Below are positions 1 to 11,539 of a stretch of 64,000 nucleotides of DNA, one piece after another; the stretch's first letter is position 1; the number at the start of each line of letters is the position of its first letter. The DNA comes from Cannabis sativa (taxonomy: Eukaryota > Streptophyta > Magnoliopsida > Rosales > Cannabaceae): positions 69,307,580 to 69,371,579 of the forward strand of contig NC_083610.1 in the NCBI RefSeq assembly GCF_029168945.1. The letters are read 5' to 3'. Made by a program: the position numbers and the translations under genes. The notes under the pieces are model-generated. The model worked only from the letters and a program-made list of their open reading frames with translations, did not search any database and was not told the DNA's origin.

Positions 1-1814
1 AAGCATCAATTACAAACACACAATCATCCTAATATTTAAATAAATTAATCTACACAAAAGAGATCACTTTGGCGATAGATTGTTTAAATTAATTTACTCA
101 AAATATTAATTATAAACTAACACCAACACTAAAATTTAAATTTAATTGTTTCTAAAATATCTTAATTAAAATAATTTTACCGTAGCATATATAATTAATT
201 GTAAGCGCAACTGAAATATGTATATAAGCATATATGACAAAATAATATATAAATGTATATATAACCTACGGTCTTGCGAAAGACCACGTAACAGGTCATA
301 TATATGTACTAGCAAAAACTACGTGCGAGGCACGTATACTAAATTTTATGCTAGTTTTTTTTATGTTATTTAAAAGTGATACAATAAAAAATTAAAGAAA
401 AAACATTATTAGTTATTAGGTTAGATTATTTGAATAAAGAACAATAAATAATCACGTAAAAATCAAAAATAATTATTTGAATAAAGAATTCAATATACAC
501 ATTTATATATATGAATCTCATTAATCAAAAAGAATTATTAAATATATGAACAATAATTTGTCACGCTATATGTTTCCCAATAAAGAAATCCACCTCCTCA
601 TAGTCAAAAATAAACAATACATGTAATACAAATCTTTGTAATGAAGTACCTAAAAGAAACAAAACTTCAGTTAGCATAATCGGAAAAGGTTTAAGTGAAC
701 TAAATAATGACTAAGAAGATCTAAATTACAAAATGAAAATAACATGTCTATATAGTATGATTCTATTGCTATATGAGCATAATTGATCTAAGAGAAAATA
801 GATAAACTTATAAACATATAAATATACTTAATATTAATTTTGACAAAGAAACAATTCAATTATAAACAATTCTAAATATCAGCTTGACAATTTCAACACA
901 CTAATTACTCATTAAATAACTATAATGTATACATCATGATAATTTTATTTTATTTGATATCAAATGATAGAGATTATTGAGGTTTTCAGCCATGGAAAAC
1001 ACACTATGATCAAAAAGTAATGCTCATTAATTGTATATTTCAAAGAAACCTTAATTTCCATGAATGTCCCTAATAATATATAAACAATAAAGTTGTAAAT
1101 TAAAAAAAAAAAGTAGCAAAATTTCATTTAATATAAGAAATAGAACAAATTGAAAATTTATACAATACTGGAATTTGAACTCTTAGAAGCCATTAGCGAA
1201 GGGGCGAAACTCGTTAGATCTCCTAGTTGAACACTACCTTAAAAAAAATTAAATGATATGGAGGTTTTTTTATGTGTTTCTGTTTCGATATGTTCTTTTA
1301 AAACACCATAAATTGTAAAACAAGCCTAACAGTTGCTTAATGTTTCCTTAGCTTTAACGTGGCACCCACTTCTTAGATTGGCTTTTTTATCTTGTATATT
1401 TATGTATCTTTGAGATTTAACGGAAAAGGCTCTATTGCCTTGAGATTTAAACCACGTTTGATTTTCTTATTATTTACAAGGCCGACATGCTTTGGTCTAT
1501 GATATAAATACAACAAATGAGACTTGGGAGTGGGTTGACCTTAAGGAGGTAACAATTGTGTTTTAAAATCTTAGTTCCTGAAGAATGTTTCAAGATACAA
1601 GTATGATGGGTTTTTTATATTATAGACGATTTGTTCCAAAACATAATAGAACTAACCAATTTAGGTTAATGATCTGGCTTCTGATACGTCCATATTAAAG
1701 ATGATTGGGGGTGTGCGATTCTATAAATGCTATGAAATAATTTTGTAGTTAGTCTGTGAATATTGCAATAAAAGTGTTGGTTTGACCTGGCAATTTTGTG
1801 GTTACAACTTACAA

Positions 1815-2350
1815 GAATTCTTGACAAGGTTGTTGAATAGTAAACCAATATAAAACTTGTTTTACTCTGTTGAATAATATGAAAGATAATTCATTTTTTC
1901 ACCATGTTTAAAAATAAATACAAATTTGATGAGCATATTCCTTTTTTTTTTTAATTGAGAGTCTCAGAGTATCAAATCCCGGGTTGTTTTTTTTTTAAAT
2001 GTGTTGTGATTCTCGAATATTTAGCATCAAATATCAGTTCAAATATTAATGGAATTCTTGACAAGGTTGTTGAATAGTAAACCAATATAAAACTTGTTTT
2101 ACTCTGTTGAATAATATGAAAGATAATTCATTTTTTCACCATGTTTAAAAATAAATACAAATTTGATGAGCATATTCTTTTTTTTTTTAATTGAGAGTCT
2201 CAGAGTATCAAATCCCGGGTTGTTTTTTTTTAAATGTGTTGTGATTCTCTAATATTTAGCATCAAATATCAGTTCAAATATTAATGAAATTTGTTTATTG
2301 TGTTGCGATTCTCTAATATTTAGCATCAAATATCAGTTCAAATATTAATG
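1815..2350. repeat. Tandem duplication, 237-bp period
   Basis: A 237-bp block starting GAATTCTTGACAAGG at 1815 is repeated almost exactly from 2052. Its last ~60 bases (the AATATTTAGCATCAAATATC segment) recur once more at about 2289-2350, and a shorter piece recurs near 2425-2451. The copies differ by few substitutions and by poly-T length, so the duplication looks recent. No reading frame persists across it. Confidence 0.8.
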
Positions 2351-2493
2351 GAATTTGTTTTATTATTATTTTATTATATATAAATAATATTTTATTATTT
2401 TATTAAATAAAAATTAAAAATCACCCAAATATCAGTTCAAATATTAATGGGATTTATTTTATTATTATTTTATTATTTTATTAAATAAAAATT

Positions 2494-2755
2494 AAAAGTC
2501 ACCCATAAATTTCTCAAAAACCAAGAATTTTAGTTATATAGGCACACTTTATATAGAAATAGAAATAGATATATAATAACATGGCCACATCAAAAAGTAG
2601 CCGCCCATAAGCCCAATATCGAAAAAAAAAAAGAGGAATGTATAAAAAAAAAAATCATGCTGGGGACATATCGATGTATTTGCACTGAAGCATGAATTGA
2701 TCAATAAATCAAACTATATAATATTGAACCCAAACCAAAACAATCTACGGAAAAT

Positions 2756-2799
<44 letters not shown>

Positions 2800-2893
2800 A
2801 ATCAAAATATCATATCTAACCGCATCTATTCTATATAAAGTGTACCTATATAACTGAATTTTTGGTTTATGAGAAATTCATGCATGACTTTTT
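2494..2893. mobile_element. MITE-like element with ~65-bp inverted ends
   Basis: The left arm (about 2494-2560, containing AGTTATATAGGCACACTT) is the imperfect reverse complement of the right arm (about 2828-2893, containing AAGTGTACCTATATAACT). The body is ~400 bp with no coding potential and includes a (TA)n run at about 2764-2797. A partial extra copy of the right end follows at 2910-2950. A fragment with the same terminal sequence lies near 38400-38465. TSDs were not resolved because the flanks are low-complexity. Confidence 0.55.
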
Positions 2894-4194
2894 ATTTATA
2901 TTAAAAATAAAATAATTTTTAAGAAATTCATGAGTCTTTTTATTTATATATAATAAAATAAATCTCATTAAATCCAAAAAAAAAAAAAATACAATTGGAT
3001 TTTTACTGTTGTACATCTACGATTTTTCTCTTCTTCTCCTCTAGAATTACCATTTTTCTATAAAAACACTCATTAAAAGAAAAAATAGATTTATACAATC
3101 GCAATGAAAAAATTATATGTGACAAGTCAACATGCAGTCATGAAGGATTTTTTACACCACGGTATATTAGAAAAAACATACGATGTTATTGAAATTAAGT
3201 TAAAATAATAATAAAAAAAAAAAATACTAACAATCTTATTATGCATTTTACAGTAATATAACATATGTTGAACTTGATGACAATACAAAGAGCCTATCTG
3301 CTGTCATGTTCGCAGATATTGTGTAAAAAATATTTTCGTATACTGCTGTCCAACTAATGAAATATACTGCAAATGTGTAATTTTAAAAAAATAAAATAGT
3401 TTTACATGCCTTTCATAAGTTGATTTTTTTTAATTAAATAAGCTATGCACACCATGTCTAATCATTTTAAAAGAAAATACATCACGGTTTGCAGACCGCC
3501 GCTTTGTCGACACTACCATATTCAATTTATCAACGAAAAAATAGACAATCCAGATATATGCGGACCCGACTAGAATGAAAAGTGCAAAATACAAAAATTA
3601 CACTATTTTCTCTATCGAAGCAAATGAAGATTAAAATCCACCAATGACTATCATTAGTTTTCTTATCTACAATTTTTAGACAAATGCTATCTTCAATTAT
3701 CAATAATTTAGAGATTGATTTTTAATTTTCTTTTTATCTTACACCCATTTAAGTAATGTTTCTTTAAGTATTGGAACATCAATTTTTAATTTATTTTTGG
3801 ATTAACTTAAGAACATATTTAAATCATCAAGCTTTCTTAAACATTAATATATTGTATTCGGTATTCACTTTTAATTGACAACATTATAAACTATAATATT
3901 TAGATGCACATAATAATAATCTCACTTTATAACTAATAATATTTTTTCTTTAATTTTTAATTGTATCAATTTCAACTAACATAGAAAAAACTAGCATAAA
4001 ATTTAGTATACGTGCCTTGCACGTAGGTTTTTGCTAGTATATATATATATATATAATTTGATATAAGCAATTGAATTTAAAGCCTCAAAAAGAATTGCGG
4101 CACAATATTATTTAAGAAAAATCAAAACCCTAATTTTTAAAACCCCCAAATTTCATAAATAAAATCATCAAATCTTCAATCAATTTAACAAAGG

Positions 4195-4681
4195 TGGCTC
4201 TGATACCTATAAAACACTTAAGAAATATATAAATGACAGATCTGAACATATTCTTAAAAGTGCTTTAATATAGAAAACTCTAAATTATAAATGTCTTTGC
4301 TAAATTAAAGAAGAAGATGATGATAAAAAGATGAGCGGAAGCACTAACCTGAAGCCATTGTTGGAGATTGCTATTTTGATCTTCTAAGAATACACTATTT
4401 TCTTAGATATTTTCTCTGATGGGAAGGAGAGAATACATAAACCCCTGGTGTTTCTTGGGGACCACTACCTATTTATAGACTATCTTAGAATGAGTTTTGG
4501 GTATTTATAATTTGGCCCCTTAACAAATTATAAATTAACTTATGGTATCTACACATTATTTCCATGACAATTTAATACCCTTTTGATACCCATAACATAA
4601 TTGGTCACTTAATTGTGTATCACACTTTATAATAGCATATACATTATACATATGTGCCCACATAGGATTTTCAATCCAACA
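4195..4681 (-). mobile_element. LTR with tRNA-Met-type primer-binding site
   Basis: Read on the minus strand, the segment begins TGTTGGATTG at 4681 and ends at about 4208. It is followed by GGTATCAGAGCC (4195-4206), the usual plant retrotransposon primer-binding site complementary to initiator tRNA-Met. A TATAAATA box lies inside on the minus strand near 4470-4480. About 150 bp of leader-like AT-rich DNA continues to the left, but no second LTR or coding domain is visible, so this is a truncated element or a TRIM remnant. Confidence 0.6.
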
Positions 4682-6104
4682 TTGAGCAGTGCTAATTACA
4701 AACACCTATTACAACCTATTTTTCAACTTTCTTGTTCGAAAACACATGTCAGAATATTTTTTTTCAAATTTTTGTTTTCATGATAATGTTTATTATAGTT
4801 ACAATATCATTCCTGTAATCTTTTTAAAAAGTCTAAATAGTTTATAATGTCAAAAATTAGTTTAAAGTATTTTGAACACGTGTGGTAAACTGCAACATCA
4901 AGAATTCTATTTTTTACATTGTAAACAATTCTATTTTTTTTAAAAAAAAAAAAAAAATTACAGCAATGATGTTGTAACTATAACGAGCACCACTATGAAA
5001 AAAATATTTCGACAAGTGTTTTCAAATGCGAGGGTGAGAAAGAGGTTGTAATAGGAGGTTATAATTATTACCTATTTTATTTATTTATACTAGGTGAGGC
5101 TAGCACGTGCCATGCACGTACCTAGCTATTCTTCTTGTTCTATTTCATTTATACTTTTATCTGTTTAATTTTCATTTCATAACTATTGTAACAAAAAAAT
5201 TATATAATTTAATTTTTGCATCTTAATTGTAGTGCAAATTATAAAATACATATTTTATTATTATATTAGAAATACCAGTTATGATAAACTTCTAAAATGG
5301 ATAATTTTTTTTTATAAGGATAACCGTTTTAGGATAGAGAAAATGCCAAAAGATAATAGTGAAGAGATTTCTTCTATCCGAAAAAACTTACTATCTATTC
5401 TAAGGGCATGCTAAATCTATTCATGGGCCACAACATAATGTTGCGACTTACATAAGAAAAAGATGCCCCAAAAAACTAGACAATAAAATTTTAATATTAG
5501 AAAAGAAATTCCCGAAATGTGTTTCTGTTCCACCAACATAACTACAAAAAAGAAAATAGATAAATCAGTATCAAATTAAGTAAATAATAAAATATGAAAA
5601 TTTATATTATAATGTAATAATTATAATTTATCTGTAAAGTCTTCACTGCTAAAAGTATAACCATTATATTTAATTTTTTCTTAGACTAAAATAAACTTGA
5701 ATCATAAAACACCATATATTTACTCAAAACAATTTCTTAAGAAAATATAAACGAAAGTACTAAAATTATTATTATAATAAAATAAACTTATCTTGGAGAA
5801 ACCCTTTATTGGAAATATGTTATCTGAGATCTTAAAAATAAATCTAATACAAAACTTGACATAAAACCACCTCAAGTAAAAATCTCCTTAGGAAATCCAA
5901 ATCTTTATTGGTTTAAAGGTCACCATTATATTTGATTTTGTCTTACAATATAAGATACCTAAAACATGAATCATCATACGTACTCAATTAGTTTCTCAAG
6001 ATAATAATAATAAAAATAATTTTTTAAGAAAAATAATTGTAATAAAATTTATCTTTTTGAAGTCTTTGTATTCTTGAATGACCAAGTAATTGAACTAAAA
6101 TATC
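4682..6104. other. AT-rich intergenic DNA without a gene
   Basis: I see no supported gene. The 60-codon frame at 5232-5414 has no recognisable domain and biased AT-rich content. A CACGTGCCATGCACGT motif next to CTAG (about 5090-5130) resembles the core of the inverted ends at 308 and 4038 and may be a fragment of that transposon family. Confidence 0.5.
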
Positions 6105-6109
6105 TATTT

Positions 6110-6361
6110 TGTTATAAATATTATTAATTATGTGGATGTCCAAATCTTTTATTTATTACCATTAATTGTAATTAACATTAATCTTTTCTTAGTTTCCCTT
6201 TTTCTTAGTTTCTTAATATCTCACTCTTGTATTTGTATAAATAGGGGTTCACCCCATTGGAACAAAGAACTCAGAAATTCTCATTCACTTTCTCTTTTTC
6301 TCTTCATCTTCTTCTTCTTTCTTCTCATCTATTTTATATTATTTCATATTATTTCATAACA
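6110..6361 (+). repeat. 5' LTR of the 4.2-kb Copia element
   Basis: 252 bp, TG..CA. A TATAAATA box at 6236-6243 is followed by a CT-rich stretch (CTTCTTCTTC). It is identical to the LTR at 10025-10276 except for C/T in the GGAAYAAAGAAC segment. A 75-codon open frame runs through both LTRs but is simply the CT-rich repeat read through. Confidence 0.92.
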
Positions 6362-6377
6362 CGTTATCAGCACGAGT
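6362..6377 (+). promoter_or_regulatory. Unusual primer-binding site, probably tRNA-Ile anticodon arm
   Basis: Directly after the LTR comes CGTTATCAGCACGAG instead of the usual TGGTATCAGAGC. From memory, the complement of the plant tRNA-Ile(AAU) anticodon region is CGTTATTAGCACGA. The one difference falls opposite wobble position 34, which is inosine in the mature tRNA and would be copied as C. This would be a half-tRNA primer like that of Drosophila copia. The sequence match is seen; the tRNA identity is inferred. Confidence 0.5.
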
Positions 6378-6700
6378 CTCTGCCCAAGCTTCAAGCATGA
6401 GTCTCTTCCTAAGTCCCAATGTAAGTATTTTGTTAAAATTCTTGAATTGTTTCAAAGTCACGATACACTAAATATATATTTATATATATACTTATCTGAC
6501 TGAAACAATTTCAAGAATCTTTTATTTTCTTTTTTCTTTTTATCTATATATATATATATCTATATATTATATATGTATGTATATATTTTTATATATTTAT
6601 TATTGATTCATATATATATACATATTATGTACTTATCATTCATAATATTTACAATATATGTTTGTCTATGATATGATAGAGAAAATCTATATAAATTATA

Positions 6701-6957
6701 CATATATCCAGAAAGATTATGTATCATCGATAAAATATTGCATATATCTTGAAGATTATGCATCATCGATAAAATATTGCATATATCCTGAAGATTATGC
6801 ATCATCGATAAAATATTGCATATATCCTGAAGATAATGCATCATCGATAAAATATTGCATATATCTTGAAGATTATGCATCATCGATAAAATATCGCATA
6901 TATCCTGATGATTATGCGTCCTCAATAAAATCTTGCATATATCCTGAAGATTATGCA
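6701..6957 (+). repeat. 39-bp tandem array, about 6.5 copies
   Basis: Units start at about 6701, 6741, 6780, 6819, 6858, 6897 and 6936. The first unit is 40 bp and the rest 39 bp. The period is a multiple of three, so both strands stay open (frames at 6658-6978 and 6608-6958); those frames are by-products. Each unit contains ATC, a five-base NNGAA-type loop (CTGAA or TTGAA in most units), then GAT, the same hairpin pattern that is scattered through the downstream interior. Confidence 0.85.
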
Positions 6958-7167
6958 AATGTAATATTCATTATATAGTTGATGGATATATAATGAAAGA
7001 GATGAATACATATTTATATATATGTTCTTGTATTATTCGACTTGTTAAAAAGATACCAGGAAACATGAATGATATATTATGGTTATATCTATTTGACCAT
7101 TATAACAACATGATGAAGTTGTCATGTACATTTTATATTATACACATCATTGAATTGATGATAGTGA

Positions 7168-9257
7168 TTCCTGAAGAAATATAAAGTTTGATAAACATAA
7201 TAGTGACTCCTGAAGAGTGTATATGTTTTGGAGAATAATATAATTATATTATTCGTGTATATAAAATGAAACTTGTAATGATTATGTTGTAATGAATTTA
7301 CATTACCTTTTGAAAGTTTCATTGAAATACAAATTATAGTGAACCTGAAGTTCATGAATTGAATTTTTTGACATGATCAATCATATGCAATAAATTGTCA
7401 AAGAATTTGACTAAATTTTGTTGAAGAACCAGAAGATTCTTCTCATTGTTAATTTATAAGACTCAAAAGAAGAATGTGCATATATTTGCACATAGAAAAT
7501 ATTTAAATTATATTTCTTAAACAGTCTTGAGCCATTATTAGATTTTTATTGCATAGTTTCTTATCGATGTGATAAGATTATATGATCATACATTTACAAA
7601 ATGTGTAAATTTATGTATTTCTAATTATACACGTATGACTCATTCTTAGAAATGAATTAAGTTCATAAGTATTGAACTTGAAACTAAAGTTATTGAACCT
7701 GAAGTTCAATGTCATATAATATATATGAGTTTAAATAGATATTGATTCATTGTGATATATTGAAATCCCTACAGGTGTATTAATATTATTAGATATCACA
7801 ATTTCTTAAAATTCTCTCGATCAGGGGGAGAGAAGCAGTTGGGATCGATGATAATTTTTGAAAAATGATCCTTGCACAAAGTTATAAGAACGATATAGTT
7901 CAAAATGATATATACCAACTGCAAATCAATATTATTCAAAGTTGAGATAGAATGAGTTGAAAACGCCTGAAGCGTAAATGAACAATGTAGAAATTATTAA
8001 TAAATGTTCATTTGATTTGCCCTGAAGTTGTTAAATCTAGAGGTACTCATGGAGATACCTTAATGTTATAAAGTATTAAAATGATAACCGTGATGAAAAC
8101 GGTACTCGAAGAGACTCCCAAGAGAAGTTAGACATAACACATTTAATCATAATTGAATCCCTGAAGTGATTCGTTATAGGTACCTATAAATGATAAACAT
8201 ATTTGAAAATATGTAATTTAAAGAGATCTCTATAAGTTATGTCAATATGGGAGGAAATTATCATTTATTGAAATTTTTGTCGACAATAAATATTGAATGT
8301 GTGCATATGCAATAAACTAACATGAGATAGCAAGGATCATTGTATTAGATTTGTCGAGAATTATCGACATACATTTTGATTTTTGGCCAAAATATTATGA
8401 CGCAATCCAGGTAAATTTACTCACATAAAGTGAAGTAAGACCTGTAGGGTGTGCAAATAAATATTTCTAATGAGAAATTTGCATATATGTATTTGTACAT
8501 AATGAATTGTTGTACAAAGTTTGCATAGACATGAGATTGATTGAAGTAAGGCTTAAATATTGAGAAAATATAATGATGATTTGATTATAGCCTGGAATAT
8601 ATTTTATGAGGATTTATAAGCGTCACATAAATGTTGCAACAAAAGGTTATTTATTTGGAGCTCCTAATATAGTGAGAATTTGAAATAAGCCTTATCTAAA
8701 AATTCTAGAAGAATTTAATACATGTCTTAAGTGATATAAATTCAAAGTCGCGCGCACTATATAACAAAGATCTTTGTATGAAATAAAGACATGTAAGTAA
8801 ATTATTATTTGAAAAATACCTATGGTTGTCTATGCAATATAAATACGTAAATTATACGTTGTGATAGACTCTTTAAGAGTTTTTGATTAATTGAAGAACA
8901 AACTTTTATTTCTTTTGTATTTCGAGAAATATTAATGTATAAAGTTTGTTCATTAGTATTGAAGTCCTGAAGTACTTCATATGTATCAAGAATTATAGAT
9001 ATATGATCATTTGATATGGAAATTAAGATCATAAAACAAGATGGAATAAATATATGGTCTTGGAGTACCATCATTGTCACAAATGAAAATTTGTAGTACC
9101 ATTAATGTGTTATGTTCATATCTACTTGAAATTTTAAATTTTCGTATGAACAAAGTTGTGTACACACATGAATGATACAATTAGTTGGATAAAGACTAAT
9201 GTTCCACGAACCCCTCATCTATAATTTAGAAGTCCATGCATACTCTGGAAGAGTTAT
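7168..9257 (+). other. Series of hairpins sharing a CTGAA-type loop
   Basis: The heptamer CCTGAAG occurs eight times outside the tandem array, at 7170, 7209, 7344, 7698, 7966, 8021, 8160 and 8966. Each copy is flanked by complementary arms of differing sequence: TTC/GAA, ACTC/GAGT, TGAAC/GTTCA, ATTGAAC/GTTCAAT, ACGC/GCGT, an outer GATTT/AAATC, and two six-pair stems with a one-base T bulge (8155-8172, 8961-8978). Variants of the loop occur at 7423-7442 (CAGAA), 8700-8716 (TAGAA) and 9240-9257 (TGGAA). The common form is a C-G pair closing an NNGAA loop. No protein frame spans the region. Confidence 0.7.
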
Positions 9258-9383
9258 AGAAAATATATGATCAAAGATTATATATGGTGATATTTTAAAA
9301 GTGATAACAATAATCTTATGAGATATATTATCACCAAAAGAATTATGGATCATATGTGCATGAAGGGGAGACATATTCATGTT

Positions 9384-9551
9384 GCACTCTTTTTTCCTTA
9401 GTTCAGGTTTTGTCCCAATGGGTTTTCCTGGCAAGGTTTTTAACGAGGCAACTTGCAAATAATTATGAATATGAAATATATATTGTACTCTTTTCCCTAG
9501 CTCAGATTTTGTCCCACTGGGTTTTTCTGGCAAGGTTTTTAACGAGGCAAC
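9384..9551 (+). repeat. Duplicated Copia 3'-region segment
   Basis: Two copies of a ~70-bp block (about 9384-9463 and 9481-9551) share GGCAAGGTTTTTAACGAGGC and a preceding TTTTGTCCCA segment. A weaker third relative lies at about 9945-10000, just before the polypurine tract. Such blocks are common near the 3' end of plant Copia elements. Confidence 0.7.
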
Positions 9552-9596
9552 TATAAATCATGTTAACATACTTGCATTTTATGAAGCAAGTAGAGA

Positions 9597-9968
9597 ATGT
9601 GTGTGAGTGAGAACATTGACATAGCATATTTGGGAAACATATGGATTGCACTCAATAAAGAAGTATCAACCCAAACAGTTCTCTATGAAGATAATACTGC
9701 TTGCATCGCTCAACTAAAAGGAGGGTACATTGAAGGAGATAGAGTTAGAACACATTTCACCAAATTCTTCTTTATACGCTTCAAGAAAATGCATATTGGT
9801 GTTCAACATATTCAATCAAGTGTCAATCTTACAAACTTATTCACAAAGTTATTACCAACATCAACATTTGAGAAGACGGCAGACAAGATCGAAATTCGTC
9901 GATTAGAAGATCTCCACAAATGCCTAAATGAGGGGGAGTTAGTTTACACTATATTCTTTTTCCTTTGA
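9597..9968 (+). pseudogene. Copia RNase H C-terminal remnant
   Basis: The frame reads 123 residues and contains YEDNTACIAQLKGGYIEGDR and LFTKLLPTSTFEK, the hallmark C-terminal RNase H segment of Copia polyproteins, with the catalytic-region aspartate in the EDN motif. The start codon at 9597 is arbitrary, because upstream RNase H, reverse transcriptase, integrase and gag are all missing. It ends next to the 3' LTR, as expected. It cannot supply activity alone; I read it as the relic of a gag-pol deleted when the non-autonomous form arose. Confidence 0.85.
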
Positions 9969-10015
9969 TCAAGTTTTCAGCAAGATTTTTAATAAGGCAG
10001 TTATTATGGACATCC

Positions 10016-10024
10016 AAGGGGGAG
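10016..10024 (+). promoter_or_regulatory. Polypurine tract
   Basis: AAGGGGGAG directly abuts the TG of the 3' LTR at 10025, the expected plus-strand primer position. Confidence 0.85.
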
Positions 10025-10276
10025 TGTTATAAATATTATTAATTATGTGGATGTCCAAATCTTTTATTTATTACCATTAATTGTAATTAACATTAATCTT
10101 TTCTTAGTTTCCCTTTTTCTTAGTTTCTTAATATCTCACTCTTGTATTTGTATAAATAGGGGTTCACCCCATTGGAATAAAGAACTCAGAAATTCTCATT
10201 CACTTTCTCTTTTTCTCTTCATCTTCTTCTTCTTTCTTCTCATCTATTTTATATTATTTCATATTATTTCATAACA
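10025..10276 (+). repeat. 3' LTR of the 4.2-kb Copia element
   Basis: 252 bp and near-identical to 6110-6361. It is followed by the duplicated target TATTT. Confidence 0.92.
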
Positions 10277-10281
10277 TATTT

Positions 10282-11539
10282 AAGATAAATATATAAAAAT
10301 TTAATTAACTCGATAATATTAAATTAAAATATATTTTTTTTATTTAAAGTTGAAAACATACCAAAAAATTAATTTATAAGAAAAGCTTATATCTTTGATA
10401 TTTGTGAAGTAAATTGAGTAGCGCCATTGCCTCGCGTCATTCTTAGGACAAATCCAAAACATCACATAAACAAACTACTATATATAGCACCAAACAAATT
10501 ACATTGAACAAAATTTCACAACTTACCCAACAAAAAACCACCAAGTTTATGGTACAAAACGAAATTCCGTAAGCAACATATAAATTAAAATTATATAATC
10601 AATTAAAACTTCTTTTATACACCATAAAATGAATAGATTAAAAGGTTTAAAGTACAATAATAAAAGGATTTAAAAGAAAAACTTTAGAGAACTAATAAAT
10701 AACAAATTATTTTCACAATTGAACATCAAATTAAATACAATAACTTTCGAAAACGATTATTAACAAAAATTTGTGAAATATAATCAATAAGATTCTTATT
10801 ATTAAAATAAAAGATAACTAAAATTTTAAAATATGAATATTTGGTTAGAATATAATATAATTACTATGATAAAAAACATAAACTAAAAAAATGTGTATTA
10901 ATAAAATACAAATTTGGAACTCCATAAGAAAATTGAAACTAAAAGTACAATAAAATGCTAATAAATAATAAAGAATATTATAAACTAAATTAATAGCTAA
11001 AAGAATTCTATAAATAAAGGTTGTTAAAAAATAATATAGAAATAAAATAAGAAAAAAAAGTACGGAACAAAAAAATATATTAGTAATAGATTAAATGAAA
11101 ATTTTTTATTTAGATATATTGGGATTTGTTCTTGTTTGTATAGACGGTGGGGGGTAAACTTCATTGTCGAGAGGGAACCAGCCCAGATCACCAGCTAAGG
11201 CCCCTAAATGACCAGATCAACAAATATACGAGTTTGGACTTCTATTACTGACATAAAAATATCTCTTTTCATGTTTTCGAAAATAACCCATAAAGAAGAA
11301 TAAAGTTTTATAAGATTAAAAAGGTCTCTTAAGCACCCCGCGACTATGTCATAATAGATTCGAACACTTGACCAAGTAACAGAGGCGTGCAAAGGTTTCC
11401 TCAGGCTAGACAAAGATTGGCCCTCGAGTGCAAATGCAGAAGGGAGTTCTTTCGAGATGGACTACCAGAAACAAGATGCACCTTATTGACATAGGTAGTA
11501 CCAGAAACAAGATGCACATGTTTATGACCAGATCAACAA
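10282..11539. other. AT-rich spacer with small duplications
   Basis: No gene seen. Two short direct repeats stand out: ATGACCAGATCAACAA at about 11209 and 11525, and ACCAGAAACAAGATGCAC at about 11463 and 11499. They suggest local tandem duplication just upstream of the Gypsy remnant. The minus frame at 11204-11413 has no recognisable domain. Confidence 0.5.

Larger units (their letters stand above)
308..4038. mobile_element. TIR-flanked DNA-transposon-like unit, unclassified
   Basis: The ends are inverted copies of each other. The stretch from 308 to about 445 matches the reverse complement of about 3905-4038. The outer ~54 bases differ by one indel and one substitution. Each end starts ACTAGCAAAAAC and carries a CACGT-rich core. 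The interior has no credible coding sequence, only AT-rich DNA, a tandem duplication and a MITE. Both flanks are (TA)n-like, so a target-site duplication cannot be defined. A related CACGTGC-rich motif next to CTAG lies near 5090-5130. Long TIRs on a non-coding body suggest a non-autonomous DNA transposon, perhaps Mutator-like, but the superfamily is not established. Confidence 0.5.
6110..10276 (+). mobile_element. Non-autonomous Copia LTR retrotransposon, complete
   Basis: Two 252-bp LTRs (6110-6361 and 10025-10276) bound the element. The 5-bp duplication TATTT lies at 6105-6109 and 10277-10281. The LTRs run TG..CA and differ by a single C/T that I can see, so insertion is recent. A primer-binding site follows the 5' LTR and a polypurine tract precedes the 3' LTR. 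Of the usual gag-pol only the C-terminal RNase H end remains (9597-9968). The other ~3.2 kb of interior is noncoding and holds a 39-bp tandem array and a set of hairpins with a shared loop. Young LTRs with no replication genes imply that it moved using proteins from another element. Confidence 0.9.

Noticed and set aside
1160..1240. tRNA-like stretch (GGAATTTGAACTC and nearby bases)
   Set aside because: No cloverleaf arms can be drawn; only a weak T-loop-like similarity.
6608..6978. Overlapping 100+ codon ORFs on both strands with repeated DYASSIKYCIYPE or MHNLQDICNILS units
   Set aside because: They are reading frames through a 39-bp tandem array whose period is a multiple of three; no start context, domain or homologous protein supports them.
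7120..9350. A general excess of short perfect inverted repeats (e.g. TTATAGGTACCTATAA at 8174, ACAAAGATCTTTGT at 8764, TTTTGGCCAAAA at 8381)
   Set aside because: A rough estimate shows that 6-bp stems are expected this often in AT-rich DNA. Only the subset sharing the CTGAA-type loop is clearly non-random, so only that subset is claimed.
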